A stretch of 64,000 nt of DNA from an uncultured Mucilaginibacter sp. Its GTDB lineage: Bacteria; Bacteroidota; Bacteroidia; Sphingobacteriales; Sphingobacteriaceae. The notes beneath the pieces were generated by a model. That model ran no database searches. It was not told the DNA's origin and saw nothing but the letters and a program-made list of their open reading frames with translations. The stretch is from the NCBI RefSeq assembly GCF_913773635.1, contig NZ_CAJYGQ010000001.1, positions 124,001-188,000 on the forward strand, written 5' to 3'. The translations under genes and the position numbers were made by a program. How positions within the stretch are numbered: the first letter of the stretch is position 1; every line of letters starts with the position of its first letter. This document shows positions 56,051 to 64,000 of this stretch, in pieces.

Positions 56051-56644
56051 TTAAAATACAATGAGAGTAGCTAACAGTTGTATGTAAAGCAAGTCGGTAA
56101 TTTCAATATGACTTTTCAAAAAACGTGTAGCCTGGCTTATTTGATTTTCAACTGTTCTCTTTGAGATTTTAAGGCGTTCTGCAATTTCATCGTTAGACAG
56201 ATCCTCCTTTTTACTTAAAATAAAAATCTCTCTGCACCTGGCAGGAAGGGGCTTGAGGTATTGTTCAAGCTTATAAAACAGCTCGTCCTTGCCATAACGG
56301 TTAACAGCAATGTTTTCTACAACAGGTAACAAGTGATCTATATCATTTTCTGATGTATCAACCAAATGCGGTTTAGCGGCATTAATTTTTAAGTGTTTGT
56401 AGCAATTAAATCGTACTGCAGTAAGCAGGTAGGCCGGGAAAGATGTAATTACCAATTGGTGCCTGCGGTTCCAGAGCGTTATAAATATGTCATGCACTAT
56501 TTCCAAACTGGTATGTTCGTCATCCAGGTACTTTATAGCGGTTTTAAAAAGTTTATACCAATACTTTTCAAAAAGCTCACGAAAAGCTTGATCATCGTCA
56601 GCTTGTATAGCCGACCACAATTCAGGATCAAATAGTTTGGACAT
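56051..56644 (-). CDS. ECF RNA polymerase sigma factor (FecI-like)
   Basis: 197 residues from ATG 56644 (MSKLFDPELW); an upstream start at 56668 adds eight. Region 2 (about 12-90) has DDQAFRELFEKYW and DEHTSLEIVHDIFITLW. Region 4 (about 115-180) has YLKPLPARCREIFILSKKEDLSNDEIAERL with the helix-turn-helix. It belongs to the group that drives Sus-type loci in Bacteroidota. Unusually it is transcribed away from the FecR-like gene. Its targets probably include the receptor remnant and the GH92 locus. Confidence 0.93.
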   Translation of the reverse strand: MSKLFDPELWSAIQADDDQAFRELFEKYWYKLFKTAIKYLDDEHTSLEIVHDIFITLWNRRHQLVITSFPAYLLTAVRFNCYKHLKINAAKPHLVDTSENDIDHLLPVVENIAVNRYGKDELFYKLEQYLKPLPARCREIFILSKKEDLSNDEIAERLKISKRTVENQISQATRFLKSHIEITDLLYIQLLATLIVF

Positions 56645-56681
56645 ATAATTGGTTATCCCAAATAACAAAAAATAATATGAC

Positions 56682-56719
56682 TTTTCAAAAAAAGCTTTTC
56701 CAAAAAAATATTTTCAAAA
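56682..56719. repeat. Three TTTTC(C)AAAA repeats between sigma and anti-sigma genes
   Basis: TTTTCAAAA (56682-56690), TTTTCCAAAA (56696-56705) and TTTTCAAAA (56711-56719) recur with starts 14 and 15 bp apart, all in the divergent promoter region. Each has complementary TTTT/AAAA arms. The even spacing suggests a regulatory site, but the low complexity weakens the case. Confidence 0.4.
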
Positions 56720-56771
56720 GCGTGTGAGTCAGCCATATTGATTTGGTACTCATATAACAGAACCACACCAA

Positions 56772-57911
56772 ATGGACCGGGAAGAATACCTAAAACTTGC
56801 AGCTAAATATTTAAACGGAAAGTGCACCCTAGAAGAAGAGGCTGCATTGATGTCTTATTCTGACGGCATAACATTAGATGACGATCAACCAGATGAGATA
56901 CCGGCAAAGCATTTATTTGCCTATAAGCTGTTAAAAGAAAAAATAGACCATCACATACAAAAAACTAAGGTTAGCAACAGCAACAATATTCGCTATTTTA
57001 AATGGATAGGCGCTGCTGCAGCTATGTTAGTTTTTGCCTTTGGAGCATTATTGATTTTTGATTCTCCACGCCCTGCTGAAACTACACAAATAACATACAA
57101 GCCAAAAAATCCTGTTGCAAACAAAGGCACTGCACTCATATTAGCCAATGGCGAACAAGTGGATTTAACTATCATTAAATCACAAATTTTAAACTATAAA
57201 TCAGCGCAAATTGAGCAGGTAACCAAAGGTCATATCAAATATCGCGGAGGCGTTGCAACTGATGAGCAACCATTAGTTTACCATACTGTTGCCACGCCTG
57301 TTGGTGAACATTACGAGTTAGAATTATCAGACGGTAGCAAAATTTGGCTTAATGCACAATCATCGGTAAAGTTTCCGGTATTATTTAACAAATCCCATCG
57401 CGATATTGAGATTAGCGGCGAGGCCTACTTTGAGGTAGCAAAAAATAAAGCTGCACCATTTACAGTATCTGTTAACGGAACTGCTATACGCGTTTTAGGC
57501 ACTCATTTCAATGTTTCTGCCTATCCGGGCGAACATACGGTGAATACCACGCTACTTGAAGGTTCGGTTGAGTTGGTTGCGGGCAACCATAAAACCTTAT
57601 TATCTCCCGGCAAAATTGGTATTGTTGACCCGGTTAAGCAAAGCTTTAAGGTGGAAGATGCAGACATAGATCAAACTATGGCATGGAAGGGTGGCCTGTT
57701 CGTTTTTCGTGATGAAAATATTTGCGAAGTAATGAAAATTGCAGCCCGCTGGTACGGTGTTGATATTGAAGTTTCAGATGATGTTAAAAATAAAACCTTT
57801 GGCGGTACCGTATCGCAAAATCGCAGCCTAACCGATTTTATGGAACTCATTAAACTAACAGGGGGCATTAATTACAAAATTACAGGAAGGAAGGTAACCG
57901 TCATGAAGTAA
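56772..57911 (+). CDS. FecR-family anti-sigma factor
   Basis: A 379-residue inner-membrane protein. An N-terminal cytoplasmic region (about 1-70) binds the sigma factor (REEYLKLAAKYLNGKCTLEEEAAL). One transmembrane helix follows (about 76-97, IGAAAAMLVFAFGALLIF). The periplasmic FecR domain (about 170-270, ELSDGSKIWLNAQSSVKFPV, EISGEAYFEVAKN) and a C-terminal DUF4974 domain (about 295-379) come last. It normally relays a signal from the STN domain of a TonB receptor. Here that receptor is truncated immediately downstream. Confidence 0.95.
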   Translation: MDREEYLKLAAKYLNGKCTLEEEAALMSYSDGITLDDDQPDEIPAKHLFAYKLLKEKIDHHIQKTKVSNSNNIRYFKWIGAAAAMLVFAFGALLIFDSPRPAETTQITYKPKNPVANKGTALILANGEQVDLTIIKSQILNYKSAQIEQVTKGHIKYRGGVATDEQPLVYHTVATPVGEHYELELSDGSKIWLNAQSSVKFPVLFNKSHRDIEISGEAYFEVAKNKAAPFTVSVNGTAIRVLGTHFNVSAYPGEHTVNTTLLEGSVELVAGNHKTLLSPGKIGIVDPVKQSFKVEDADIDQTMAWKGGLFVFRDENICEVMKIAARWYGVDIEVSDDVKNKTFGGTVSQNRSLTDFMELIKLTGGINYKITGRKVTVMK

Positions 57912-57938
57912 TATCCTCCGGCGGTTGAAAAAATAAAA

Positions 57939-57964
57939 GCCGAAAGCGCTGCAACGCTCCCGGC
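57939..57964 (+). promoter_or_regulatory. Hairpin between the FecR-like gene and the receptor remnant
   Basis: GCCG (57939-57942) and AGCG (57945-57948) pair with CGCT (57955-57958) and CGGC (57961-57964) as a two-part stem. There is no T-run. It is probably a transcript structure before the receptor gene. Confidence 0.35.
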
Positions 57965-58029
57965 ATTCAAAATCAGCCGTAAATAAGAATGTAATCGACA
58001 CAAACCAATTACCAAACCGATTAAACCAA

Positions 58030-58537
58030 ATGTATGCAAATTTTACTGCAAAAATTTGCAGGTGCTATTCCTATGCGCAAAAACCTTTATTAATTATGAA
58101 ACCTACTTGCGCGTTGCTGCTGCTTGCTCTTTTGGAAGTGAGCGCTACTGCCATAGCTCAAAAAGTAAGTATAAAACAACGCAATGCCACCCTAAAAGTG
58201 GTGTTGGAGGAAATAAGAAAGCAGAGCGGATACGAGATTTTGTATGAGGCCGAACTGATTAAGCAAGTTAGAAACATATCAATTACAGTAAAGAAGGTTA
58301 GTGTTGATGAGACACTTAAAAAATGTCTTGAAAATCAACCGCTTACTTACGTTATTAAAAATAAAACCATTACCATTATTCCTATCCGGCCCACTCAAAA
58401 TGCACCGGGGCATCTTTACAAATAAAAGTACCGTTACCGACGAAGAAAAGAAACCATTTCCGGGTGTTAACATACAACGGGTGCTTTCTTGCTCCATGCG
58501 TAAGGTGCTGTTGCCCGGCCAGTTTTATGACGAATAA
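58030..58537 (+). pseudogene. SusC-type receptor reduced to signal peptide and STN domain
   Basis: The first frame (58030-58425, 131 aa) has a typical STN-bearing SusC N-terminus: long signal (MKPTCALLLLALLEVSATAIAQ) and STN domain (NATLKVVLEEIRKQSGYEILYE...ITVKKVSVDETLKKCL), ending at TAA. In the next frame the following bases read TVTDEEKKPFPGVNI, the start of the carboxypeptidase-regulatory-like domain, then about 20 unrelated residues to a stop at 58537. The plug, barrel and SusD gene are absent. This indicates a frameshift plus large deletion. A secreted STN-only protein could still be made. Confidence 0.85.
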
Positions 58538-58573
58538 AAAACGCTGTAAAAAAATGCAGCAAGCTTAAATATC

Positions 58574-60781
58574 ATGAGAAACCTTTTTTGCCTTTTGTTT
58601 TGTATTTGCGTTGGCAAGCTTGCTTTCCCGCAACAATCACAGGTTGTTAACTACGTTGACCCTTTCATTGGTACCGGTGGTACAGGTCACACTTATCCGG
58701 GGGCCACGGTTCCAAACGGCATGGTGCAGTTAAGCCCTGAAACCGGCTACGCCGGTTGGAACTACTGTGCCGGTTACCGGCATGAAGATAGTACCATTTT
58801 AGGCTTTTCGCACACCCACCTAAGCGGAACGGGAGCGTTAGACCTGGGCGATATCTTACTCATGCCATTTACCGGCAAAGTAACGCCCCAAGAGTATTAT
58901 AAAAGTTCGTTCTCTCATCAAGACGAAAAAGCAAGTGCGGGTTACTACTCAGTAAAGCTGAAAACCTTCGATGTAAAGGCCGAACTTACCGCATCGGCTC
59001 ACGTGGGTATGCACCGCTATAGTTACCCTGCTAAACAAGTTGCCAATCTACTGCTCGATCTGCGCCATGGCTTAGTGGGCGAATCTCCCGGTAACCTTGA
59101 CAGGCATGTGATGGAGAGTAATTTTAAAATGGAGAACCGTACCACGCTTTCAGGATATACCATTACCAACGGATGGGCTGGCCGCAAACATGTGTATTTT
59201 GTAATGCAGCTTAATCAGCCTTTTAGCAGCTACACCTGGGTGTCTGACTCTACGGCAAAACGCAACCAACGGGTAGTGTTCCAATTTAACAAGCCCGACC
59301 GGTCGCAGGTAGTTGTTAAAGTGGGCATATCCAGCGTAAGTATTGAAAACGCCCGCCAAAATCTCAAGGAGGAGGCCGGCAACTTCGATTTTGATCAATT
59401 GCAGCAACGCGCCCGCCAACAATGGGAGCGGGAACTTGCCTGCGTAGATATTGACGCTTCAAAACCGCAGAAGCAAATTTTTTATACCGCCTTGTATCAC
59501 GCCTTAGTAGCGCCTAACAACATTGCGGATGTTAACGGACAATATCGCGGTGCCGATAACAAAGTGTATACATCGCCCGGTAAGGCGTATTACTCTACCT
59601 TGTCGTTATGGGATACGTTCAGGGCGCTTAACCCCCTGTACACCATATTATATCCTCAAAAAACTAATGGCATTGTTGCCAGCATGATTGATCATTACAA
59701 GGTAGTTGGCTACCTGCCTATATGGACTTTGTGGGGGCATGAAAACTTTTGTATGATAGGCAACCACGCCGTGCCGGTTATTGCCGATGCTTACCTGAAA
59801 GGCATACGCAATTATGATACCGCCAAGGCTTACGAGGCCATACGCACCAGTCTTACCGCTAATCACCGCAATTCTCAATGGGATCTTTATAACAAATATG
59901 GTTACCTGCCATCTAACCTTTATAAAGTAGAGTCTGTATCTACCACGCTCGAGAATGGGGTAGACGACTGGAGCGCAGCGCAGGTAGCTAAAGCAATGGG
60001 CAAAACGGCCGATTACCAAATGTTTACCAAACGGGCTGGCTTTTATAAAAACCTGTTTGATCGGTCAACCAACTTAATGCGGGGCAAAAACAGCGATGGC
60101 ACTTGGGTTAAACCTTTTGATGCGTTCAAGATATCACACGCTTCTACATCGGGAGGTGATTACACCGAAGGCAATGCCTGGCATTACAGCTGGCACGTTA
60201 TGCAGGACGTAGACGGACTGATGAACCTTTACGGAGGTAAAAAACGTTTTGTATCAAAGCTGGATAGCCTGTTTGCGCTCGATTCAAAAGTTTATGGCGA
60301 TGGTGCCACTGTTGACGTAAGCGGCCTTATTGGTCAGTACGTTCAGGGTAACGAACCCAGTCATCATGTGGCTTATTTATACACCTTGGCCGGCGCGCCT
60401 CACAAAACGCAGGAAAAGATAAATACGATAGTAAACACCTTATACAGCAACCAACCCGATGGCCTGAGCGGTAACGATGACTGCGGCCAAATGAGTGCCT
60501 GGTATATATTCAGCACATTAGGGTTTTACCCTGTAAATCCTGCTTCGGGGAAATACGTTTTTGGAGTACCTGCGTTTAAAAAAGCCACTTTAAAGCTAGG
60601 CGGTAAATCGTTTATTGTTGAAGCCAGGAATCTGAGCGACCGCAACCGTTACATAGGCCGCATACAACTCAACGGCAAGCCTTATACCTTGCCTTATATC
60701 ACCCACGCCGCTATCATGAAAGGCGGGCAACTTACCTTCGAGATGACCGATAGGCCATCTATAGCTTCATTAAACAATTAA
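58574..60781 (+). CDS. GH92 alpha-1,2-mannosidase, canonical type
   Basis: A 735-residue secreted enzyme (signal ending FPQQSQ). It has the classic GH92 N-terminus NYVDPFIGTGGTGHTYPGAT, GYRHEDSTILGFSHTHLSG, the EGNAWHYSWHV segment with the general-acid Glu, and the GNDDCGQMSAWYIFS segment with the catalytic-base Asp residues. It is a calcium-dependent exo-alpha-mannosidase of host or fungal mannosides, in the periplasm. It begins 37 bp after the receptor remnant and is followed by an SGNH hydrolase 13 bp later. Confidence 0.95.
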   Translation: MRNLFCLLFCICVGKLAFPQQSQVVNYVDPFIGTGGTGHTYPGATVPNGMVQLSPETGYAGWNYCAGYRHEDSTILGFSHTHLSGTGALDLGDILLMPFTGKVTPQEYYKSSFSHQDEKASAGYYSVKLKTFDVKAELTASAHVGMHRYSYPAKQVANLLLDLRHGLVGESPGNLDRHVMESNFKMENRTTLSGYTITNGWAGRKHVYFVMQLNQPFSSYTWVSDSTAKRNQRVVFQFNKPDRSQVVVKVGISSVSIENARQNLKEEAGNFDFDQLQQRARQQWERELACVDIDASKPQKQIFYTALYHALVAPNNIADVNGQYRGADNKVYTSPGKAYYSTLSLWDTFRALNPLYTILYPQKTNGIVASMIDHYKVVGYLPIWTLWGHENFCMIGNHAVPVIADAYLKGIRNYDTAKAYEAIRTSLTANHRNSQWDLYNKYGYLPSNLYKVESVSTTLENGVDDWSAAQVAKAMGKTADYQMFTKRAGFYKNLFDRSTNLMRGKNSDGTWVKPFDAFKISHASTSGGDYTEGNAWHYSWHVMQDVDGLMNLYGGKKRFVSKLDSLFALDSKVYGDGATVDVSGLIGQYVQGNEPSHHVAYLYTLAGAPHKTQEKINTIVNTLYSNQPDGLSGNDDCGQMSAWYIFSTLGFYPVNPASGKYVFGVPAFKKATLKLGGKSFIVEARNLSDRNRYIGRIQLNGKPYTLPYITHAAIMKGGQLTFEMTDRPSIASLNN

Positions 60782-60794
60782 ACATCACTGAACG

Positions 60795-61499
60795 ATGAAC
60801 AGGATTTTTAAAATGGTAATTGCTGCAGCGGGTTTGGCTGCGCTTACGTCATTTGTAAATTATAAACCTTTTAGGCTATTTGTACTTGGCGATAGTATAT
60901 CACTCCAGTACGGCACTGATTTGGGTAAGTTTTTAGGCGATAGATACACTATTGAAAGAAAGACAGGTGACTCTGTAGCGTTTAAAAACCTTGACATCCC
61001 GGTAGGTTCTAACGGTGGCGACTCGCGCATGGTGCTCAAATATCTTAAAAGCAAAGTGAACGAGCCATCTTTTAATCCCGATCTATTTGTGCTTAACTGT
61101 GGTTTGCACGATGTAAAGAAGGATCCAAACACCGGTAAAATAGCAGTTGAGGAAGCGGATTACCGCAGCAACCTGGAACAGATATATAAACTCATCTCGC
61201 AAAAAAAGATTCCGATGATGTGGGTAAGAACCACTGGTGTCATTGATTCGATACATCGAAGAAATAAGGGCTTCAATCGCTTTAATAGAGACATCAAACG
61301 GTACAATAGCATAGCCGATGAAGTGTTCACCGCCCATCATGTTCCTGAAATTGACCTTTACGCCTTTACCGAAGCACAGGGTGACAACCGTTTTGTAGAT
61401 CATGCGCACTACACACCTGAGGTGCGCAAGCTACAGGCTGCCTACATAGCCGGCTCCATAAGGTTATGGAAACAAACCTCAAACTTAAAAAACAAGTAA
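60795..61499 (+). CDS. SGNH/GDSL hydrolase
   Basis: A 234-residue enzyme with an N-terminal hydrophobic signal (MVIAAAGLAALTSFVNY). Block I is FVLGDSISLQYG (nucleophile Ser), and the terminal DHAHYTPE carries the Asp-x-x-His pair. Block III reads CGLHD where GxND is usual, so the oxyanion Asn is replaced by His. It is probably a carbohydrate or glycan esterase acting with the adjacent GH92 and GH97. It ends 5 bp before the GH97 start. Confidence 0.88.
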   Translation: MNRIFKMVIAAAGLAALTSFVNYKPFRLFVLGDSISLQYGTDLGKFLGDRYTIERKTGDSVAFKNLDIPVGSNGGDSRMVLKYLKSKVNEPSFNPDLFVLNCGLHDVKKDPNTGKIAVEEADYRSNLEQIYKLISQKKIPMMWVRTTGVIDSIHRRNKGFNRFNRDIKRYNSIADEVFTAHHVPEIDLYAFTEAQGDNRFVDHAHYTPEVRKLQAAYIAGSIRLWKQTSNLKNK

Positions 61500-61504
61500 A
61501 ACTC

Positions 61505-63571
61505 ATGCAAAATATTACCCTTCATATAATTAAAAATCAATCAACTCAACTGCCGGAACGTGCTGGGCGTTTCGTGCACTATATGTCGTGCTGCTTAGTG
61601 GCTACGGCAATGTTGCTAACGTTTGGCTACGACGCACAGGCCCAAAGCGGTAAACACTACGAGCTAAAGTCACCCGATCAAAAGATATCCGTTGCAGTTG
61701 ATGCTGGCAGTGCGTTGCAGTGGTCGGTTAAGCACAACAGCACGGAGGTAATTAAACCATCGGCAATAGCCGTGCAATTGCAAGGCATGCTTTTGGGCAG
61801 TAATGTAAAGGTGACCAGCGCAAAACAGCGTGATGTAAATAATGTTATTAAAACCACCTTGTACAAAAGGGCCGAAGTGAGCGACAAGTATCGCGAACTA
61901 GTGCTTGATTGCAAAGGCGGTTACCAGGTTCAGTTCAGGGTTTATAACGAAGGCGTTGCCTACCGGTTTGTACTCAACCAAAAAGATTCGGTTAACGTAC
62001 TATCTGAGCTATCAACATTTGATTTTGCTGGCAATCCTACGGCCTACATCCCTTTTATTGACCCCAAGCGTAGCGCCGCCGACAAGTATCAAACATCATT
62101 TGAAAATATATACACTCATTTGCCGCTTGCCTCAGCAGCTAAGGATTCCCTGGCTTTTTTACCCTTGTTGGTTGAACTTGCTGATGGAAAGAAAGCAGTA
62201 CTTTCAGAGGCCGATTTGGAAGATTACCCGGGCATGTATCTTAAAAGAGGTAATTCGCCTAATGCCCTTATTTCAGATATGGCGCCTGCACCTAAAAAGG
62301 AAAAGCGAGGAGGGTATAACAATGTACAATCGGTAGTTACCGAGCGTGAAAATTACATTGCTAAAACTAGCGGCAAACGCACTTTGCCATGGCGCTTAAT
62401 AGCTATAAGCGAGCAGGACAAAGATTTGCTGGATAACGATTTGGTTTATAACCTGGCTTCTCCGTCGCGTGTAGCCAATACCGGCTGGATTAAACCGGGC
62501 AAAGTTGCGTGGGACTGGTGGAACGACTGGAATATATCAAAGGTTGATTTCAGGGCCGGCATTAATACCACAACCTACAAGTATTACATTGATTTTGCTG
62601 CTGCTAACAAGCTGGAGTACATCATGCTTGATGAAGGTTGGTCGGAAAAGGCCGATATAATGAAGGTGATACCTGATTTAAATCTGAAGGAAATTATTGA
62701 CTACGGCCGCAGTAAAAATGTTGGTGTATGGCTATGGACAGGTATGTATACCCTGAACCAAAAGATGGATGAGGCTTACGACCATTACGCTAAAATGGGT
62801 ATCAAAGGTTTCAAAATAGACTTTATAAACCGCGATGACCAAAAAATGGTGGGCTTTTATTACAGGGCGGCAAAAAAAGCTGCCGAACGGAATTTACTGG
62901 TAGACTTTCATGGAGCGTACAAGCCAACCGGTTTAAACAGAACGTACCCCAACGTACTGAATTTTGAAGGAGTTTTTGGTATTGAAAGCTTCAAAGCACT
63001 GCGTAAAGAGGTTGATTTTCCGGGTTATGAAACTCTAGTGCCGTACATTAGAATGCTGGCGGGCCCGCTGGACCATACACCCGGTGCTATGCGTAACGCT
63101 ACCAAAAAGCAATATGTTACATCGTACAGTATGCCTATGAGCCAGGGTACCCGTTGCCACCAGGTAGCATTGTATATTACCTATGAGGCGCCGCTTAACA
63201 TGCTATCTGATAATCCTACCATTTACATGAAGGAGCAGGAAACCACCGATTTTATTGCAGCCGTACCTACCGTTTTTGATGAAACTGTACCGCTTGGCGG
63301 CAAAGTTGGCGAGTACACCGTTTTGGCGCGCCGTAAAGGCAATCAGTGGTTTGTAGCCGCACTTAACAACTGGACGGCACGCGAAATAGAGGTCGATCTT
63401 TCGCCATTGGGTAAAACTGCTTTTAACGCCGTAATTATGAAAGACGGCATAAACGCCGACCGCGATGCCACCGACTATAAAAAGGAAAACGCAACTCTAA
63501 ACACCGGTGCTAAAATTAAGGTAAGCCTTGCACCTGGTGGTGGCTGGGCAGCTCGTTTAACCGCTAAATAA
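61505..63571 (+). CDS. GH97 glycoside hydrolase
   Basis: 688 residues from ATG 61505 (MQNITLHII); an ATG at 61466 overlaps the SGNH gene and is less likely. Signal peptide ends near AQAQSG. The N-terminal beta-supersandwich (about 35-280) is followed by the catalytic (beta/alpha)8 barrel (WDWWNDWNIS, MLDEGWSEK, GIKGFKIDFINRDDQ, LNFEGVFGIES). The KIDF aspartate lies where retaining GH97 enzymes (alpha-galactosidases) carry the nucleophile. An exo-alpha-glycosidase, probably a retaining type, is predicted. It is the third enzyme of the locus. Confidence 0.9.
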   Translation: MQNITLHIIKNQSTQLPERAGRFVHYMSCCLVATAMLLTFGYDAQAQSGKHYELKSPDQKISVAVDAGSALQWSVKHNSTEVIKPSAIAVQLQGMLLGSNVKVTSAKQRDVNNVIKTTLYKRAEVSDKYRELVLDCKGGYQVQFRVYNEGVAYRFVLNQKDSVNVLSELSTFDFAGNPTAYIPFIDPKRSAADKYQTSFENIYTHLPLASAAKDSLAFLPLLVELADGKKAVLSEADLEDYPGMYLKRGNSPNALISDMAPAPKKEKRGGYNNVQSVVTERENYIAKTSGKRTLPWRLIAISEQDKDLLDNDLVYNLASPSRVANTGWIKPGKVAWDWWNDWNISKVDFRAGINTTTYKYYIDFAAANKLEYIMLDEGWSEKADIMKVIPDLNLKEIIDYGRSKNVGVWLWTGMYTLNQKMDEAYDHYAKMGIKGFKIDFINRDDQKMVGFYYRAAKKAAERNLLVDFHGAYKPTGLNRTYPNVLNFEGVFGIESFKALRKEVDFPGYETLVPYIRMLAGPLDHTPGAMRNATKKQYVTSYSMPMSQGTRCHQVALYITYEAPLNMLSDNPTIYMKEQETTDFIAAVPTVFDETVPLGGKVGEYTVLARRKGNQWFVAALNNWTAREIEVDLSPLGKTAFNAVIMKDGINADRDATDYKKENATLNTGAKIKVSLAPGGGWAARLTAK

Positions 63572-63602
63572 TAAACTCCGTCAATCAATTAAAACCTATA
63601 AA

Positions 63603-64000
63603 ATGAAAAGAATTAATTTGTTACTATGCCTGTTAACTACCGGCTTGTGCTTTATACTCATCTCTTTTATTAAACCCGATAAACCTACCATATACCTGGT
63701 AGGCGACTCGACAGTTGCAGGCGGTTGGGGAAAGCTTATGTACCGTTACTTTGATACCACCAAAGTGAGCATTCAAAACAGGGCAATATCGGGTACCAGC
63801 AGCCGCACGTTTTACACAGGCATATTTCATGATCCATTGCAGGTTAAAAACGGTATGTGGAAGCCTGTTGCAAAGCAATTAAAACGCGGCGATGTGGTTT
63901 TTATTCAGTTTGGACACAATGACGACAGTCCTGTTAGTGATACCCTGCGTGCCAGAGGCAGCATGAGGGGAACAGGTAGCGACTCAACAGTTATTCAAAA
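63603..64000 (+). CDS. SGNH hydrolase / rhamnogalacturonan acetylesterase-like (partial)
   Basis: An open frame from ATG 63603 to the window end (132 codons). It has a signal (LLLCLLTTGLCFILISF), then YLVGDSTVAGGWGKLM (block I), RAISGTSSRTF (block II) and FIQFGHNDDS (block III). These match the rhamnogalacturonan acetylesterase branch of SGNH hydrolases. The C-terminal His block is outside the window. It is 31 bp after GH97, in the same unit. Confidence 0.9.
   Translation, partial: MKRINLLLCLLTTGLCFILISFIKPDKPTIYLVGDSTVAGGWGKLMYRYFDTTKVSIQNRAISGTSSRTFYTGIFHDPLQVKNGMWKPVAKQLKRGDVVFIQFGHNDDSPVSDTLRARGSMRGTGSDSTVIQ

Overview
The window looks like chromosomal DNA of a Bacteroidota member, most likely Sphingobacteriaceae and Mucilaginibacter/Pedobacter-like. 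The evidence is three glycan-utilisation regions with SusC/SusD pairs or SusC remnants, many Sus-type lipoproteins, FecI/FecR-type sigma/anti-sigma genes, a TTTG...TAnnTTTG promoter, starts without clear Shine-Dalgarno sequences, and large numbers of two-component genes. I saw no rRNA, tRNA, CRISPR array, insertion sequence or phage gene. The genus is inferred, not proven.

Layout. 1-1595 (minus): two glycosyltransferases, the first cut by the window edge. 1989-5315 (plus): an FAD oxidoreductase with a C-terminal Rieske domain, then an MFS transporter. 5507-9185 (plus): a tight operon of NodU/CmcH-type carbamoyltransferase, GT2 and GT9, probably for decorating a surface glycan. 9218-15557: signalling block with a membrane histidine kinase, two related receiver proteins (one fused to a class III cyclase), an HD protein, a YitT-type membrane protein, and a LOV-domain histidine kinase (a predicted blue-light receptor) overlapping a single-domain response regulator. 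15639-18980: ribbon-helix-helix protein, SPFH protein, YiaA-like membrane protein and an unidentified helical protein.

19136-34656 is the centrepiece: an alpha-mannan utilisation locus. A GntR/UTRA regulator is divergent from a mannose-6-phosphate isomerase with an extra N-terminal domain. SusC, SusD, SusE-like lipoprotein, GH76, GH92, a second GH76, a sugar-porter MFS and a tiny GntR-like protein follow. The genes make one logical pathway: a surface GH76 cuts the mannan backbone, SusCD imports oligosaccharides, periplasmic GH92 and GH76 release mannose, the MFS carries it inward, and the isomerase feeds glycolysis. Copies of a TGTAC palindrome around the divergent promoter are likely GntR operators.

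34749-43081 holds a small membrane protein, a retropepsin-like protease, a LytS/LytR-type pair with an alpha/beta hydrolase, a secreted hypothetical protein, a GH15 enzyme and a short-chain dehydrogenase. 43408-49497 is a second SusCD locus whose only partner is an AmpG/PAT-like transporter. 49519-54559 (minus) is a five-gene glycosyltransferase operon with three related GT4 genes. 54882-55982 is a lipoprotein formylglycine-generating enzyme.

56051-64000 is a third glycan locus. An ECF sigma factor is divergent from its FecR-like anti-sigma factor, followed by a TonB receptor gene reduced to its signalling (STN) domain, then GH92, SGNH hydrolase, GH97 and a second SGNH esterase cut by the window end.
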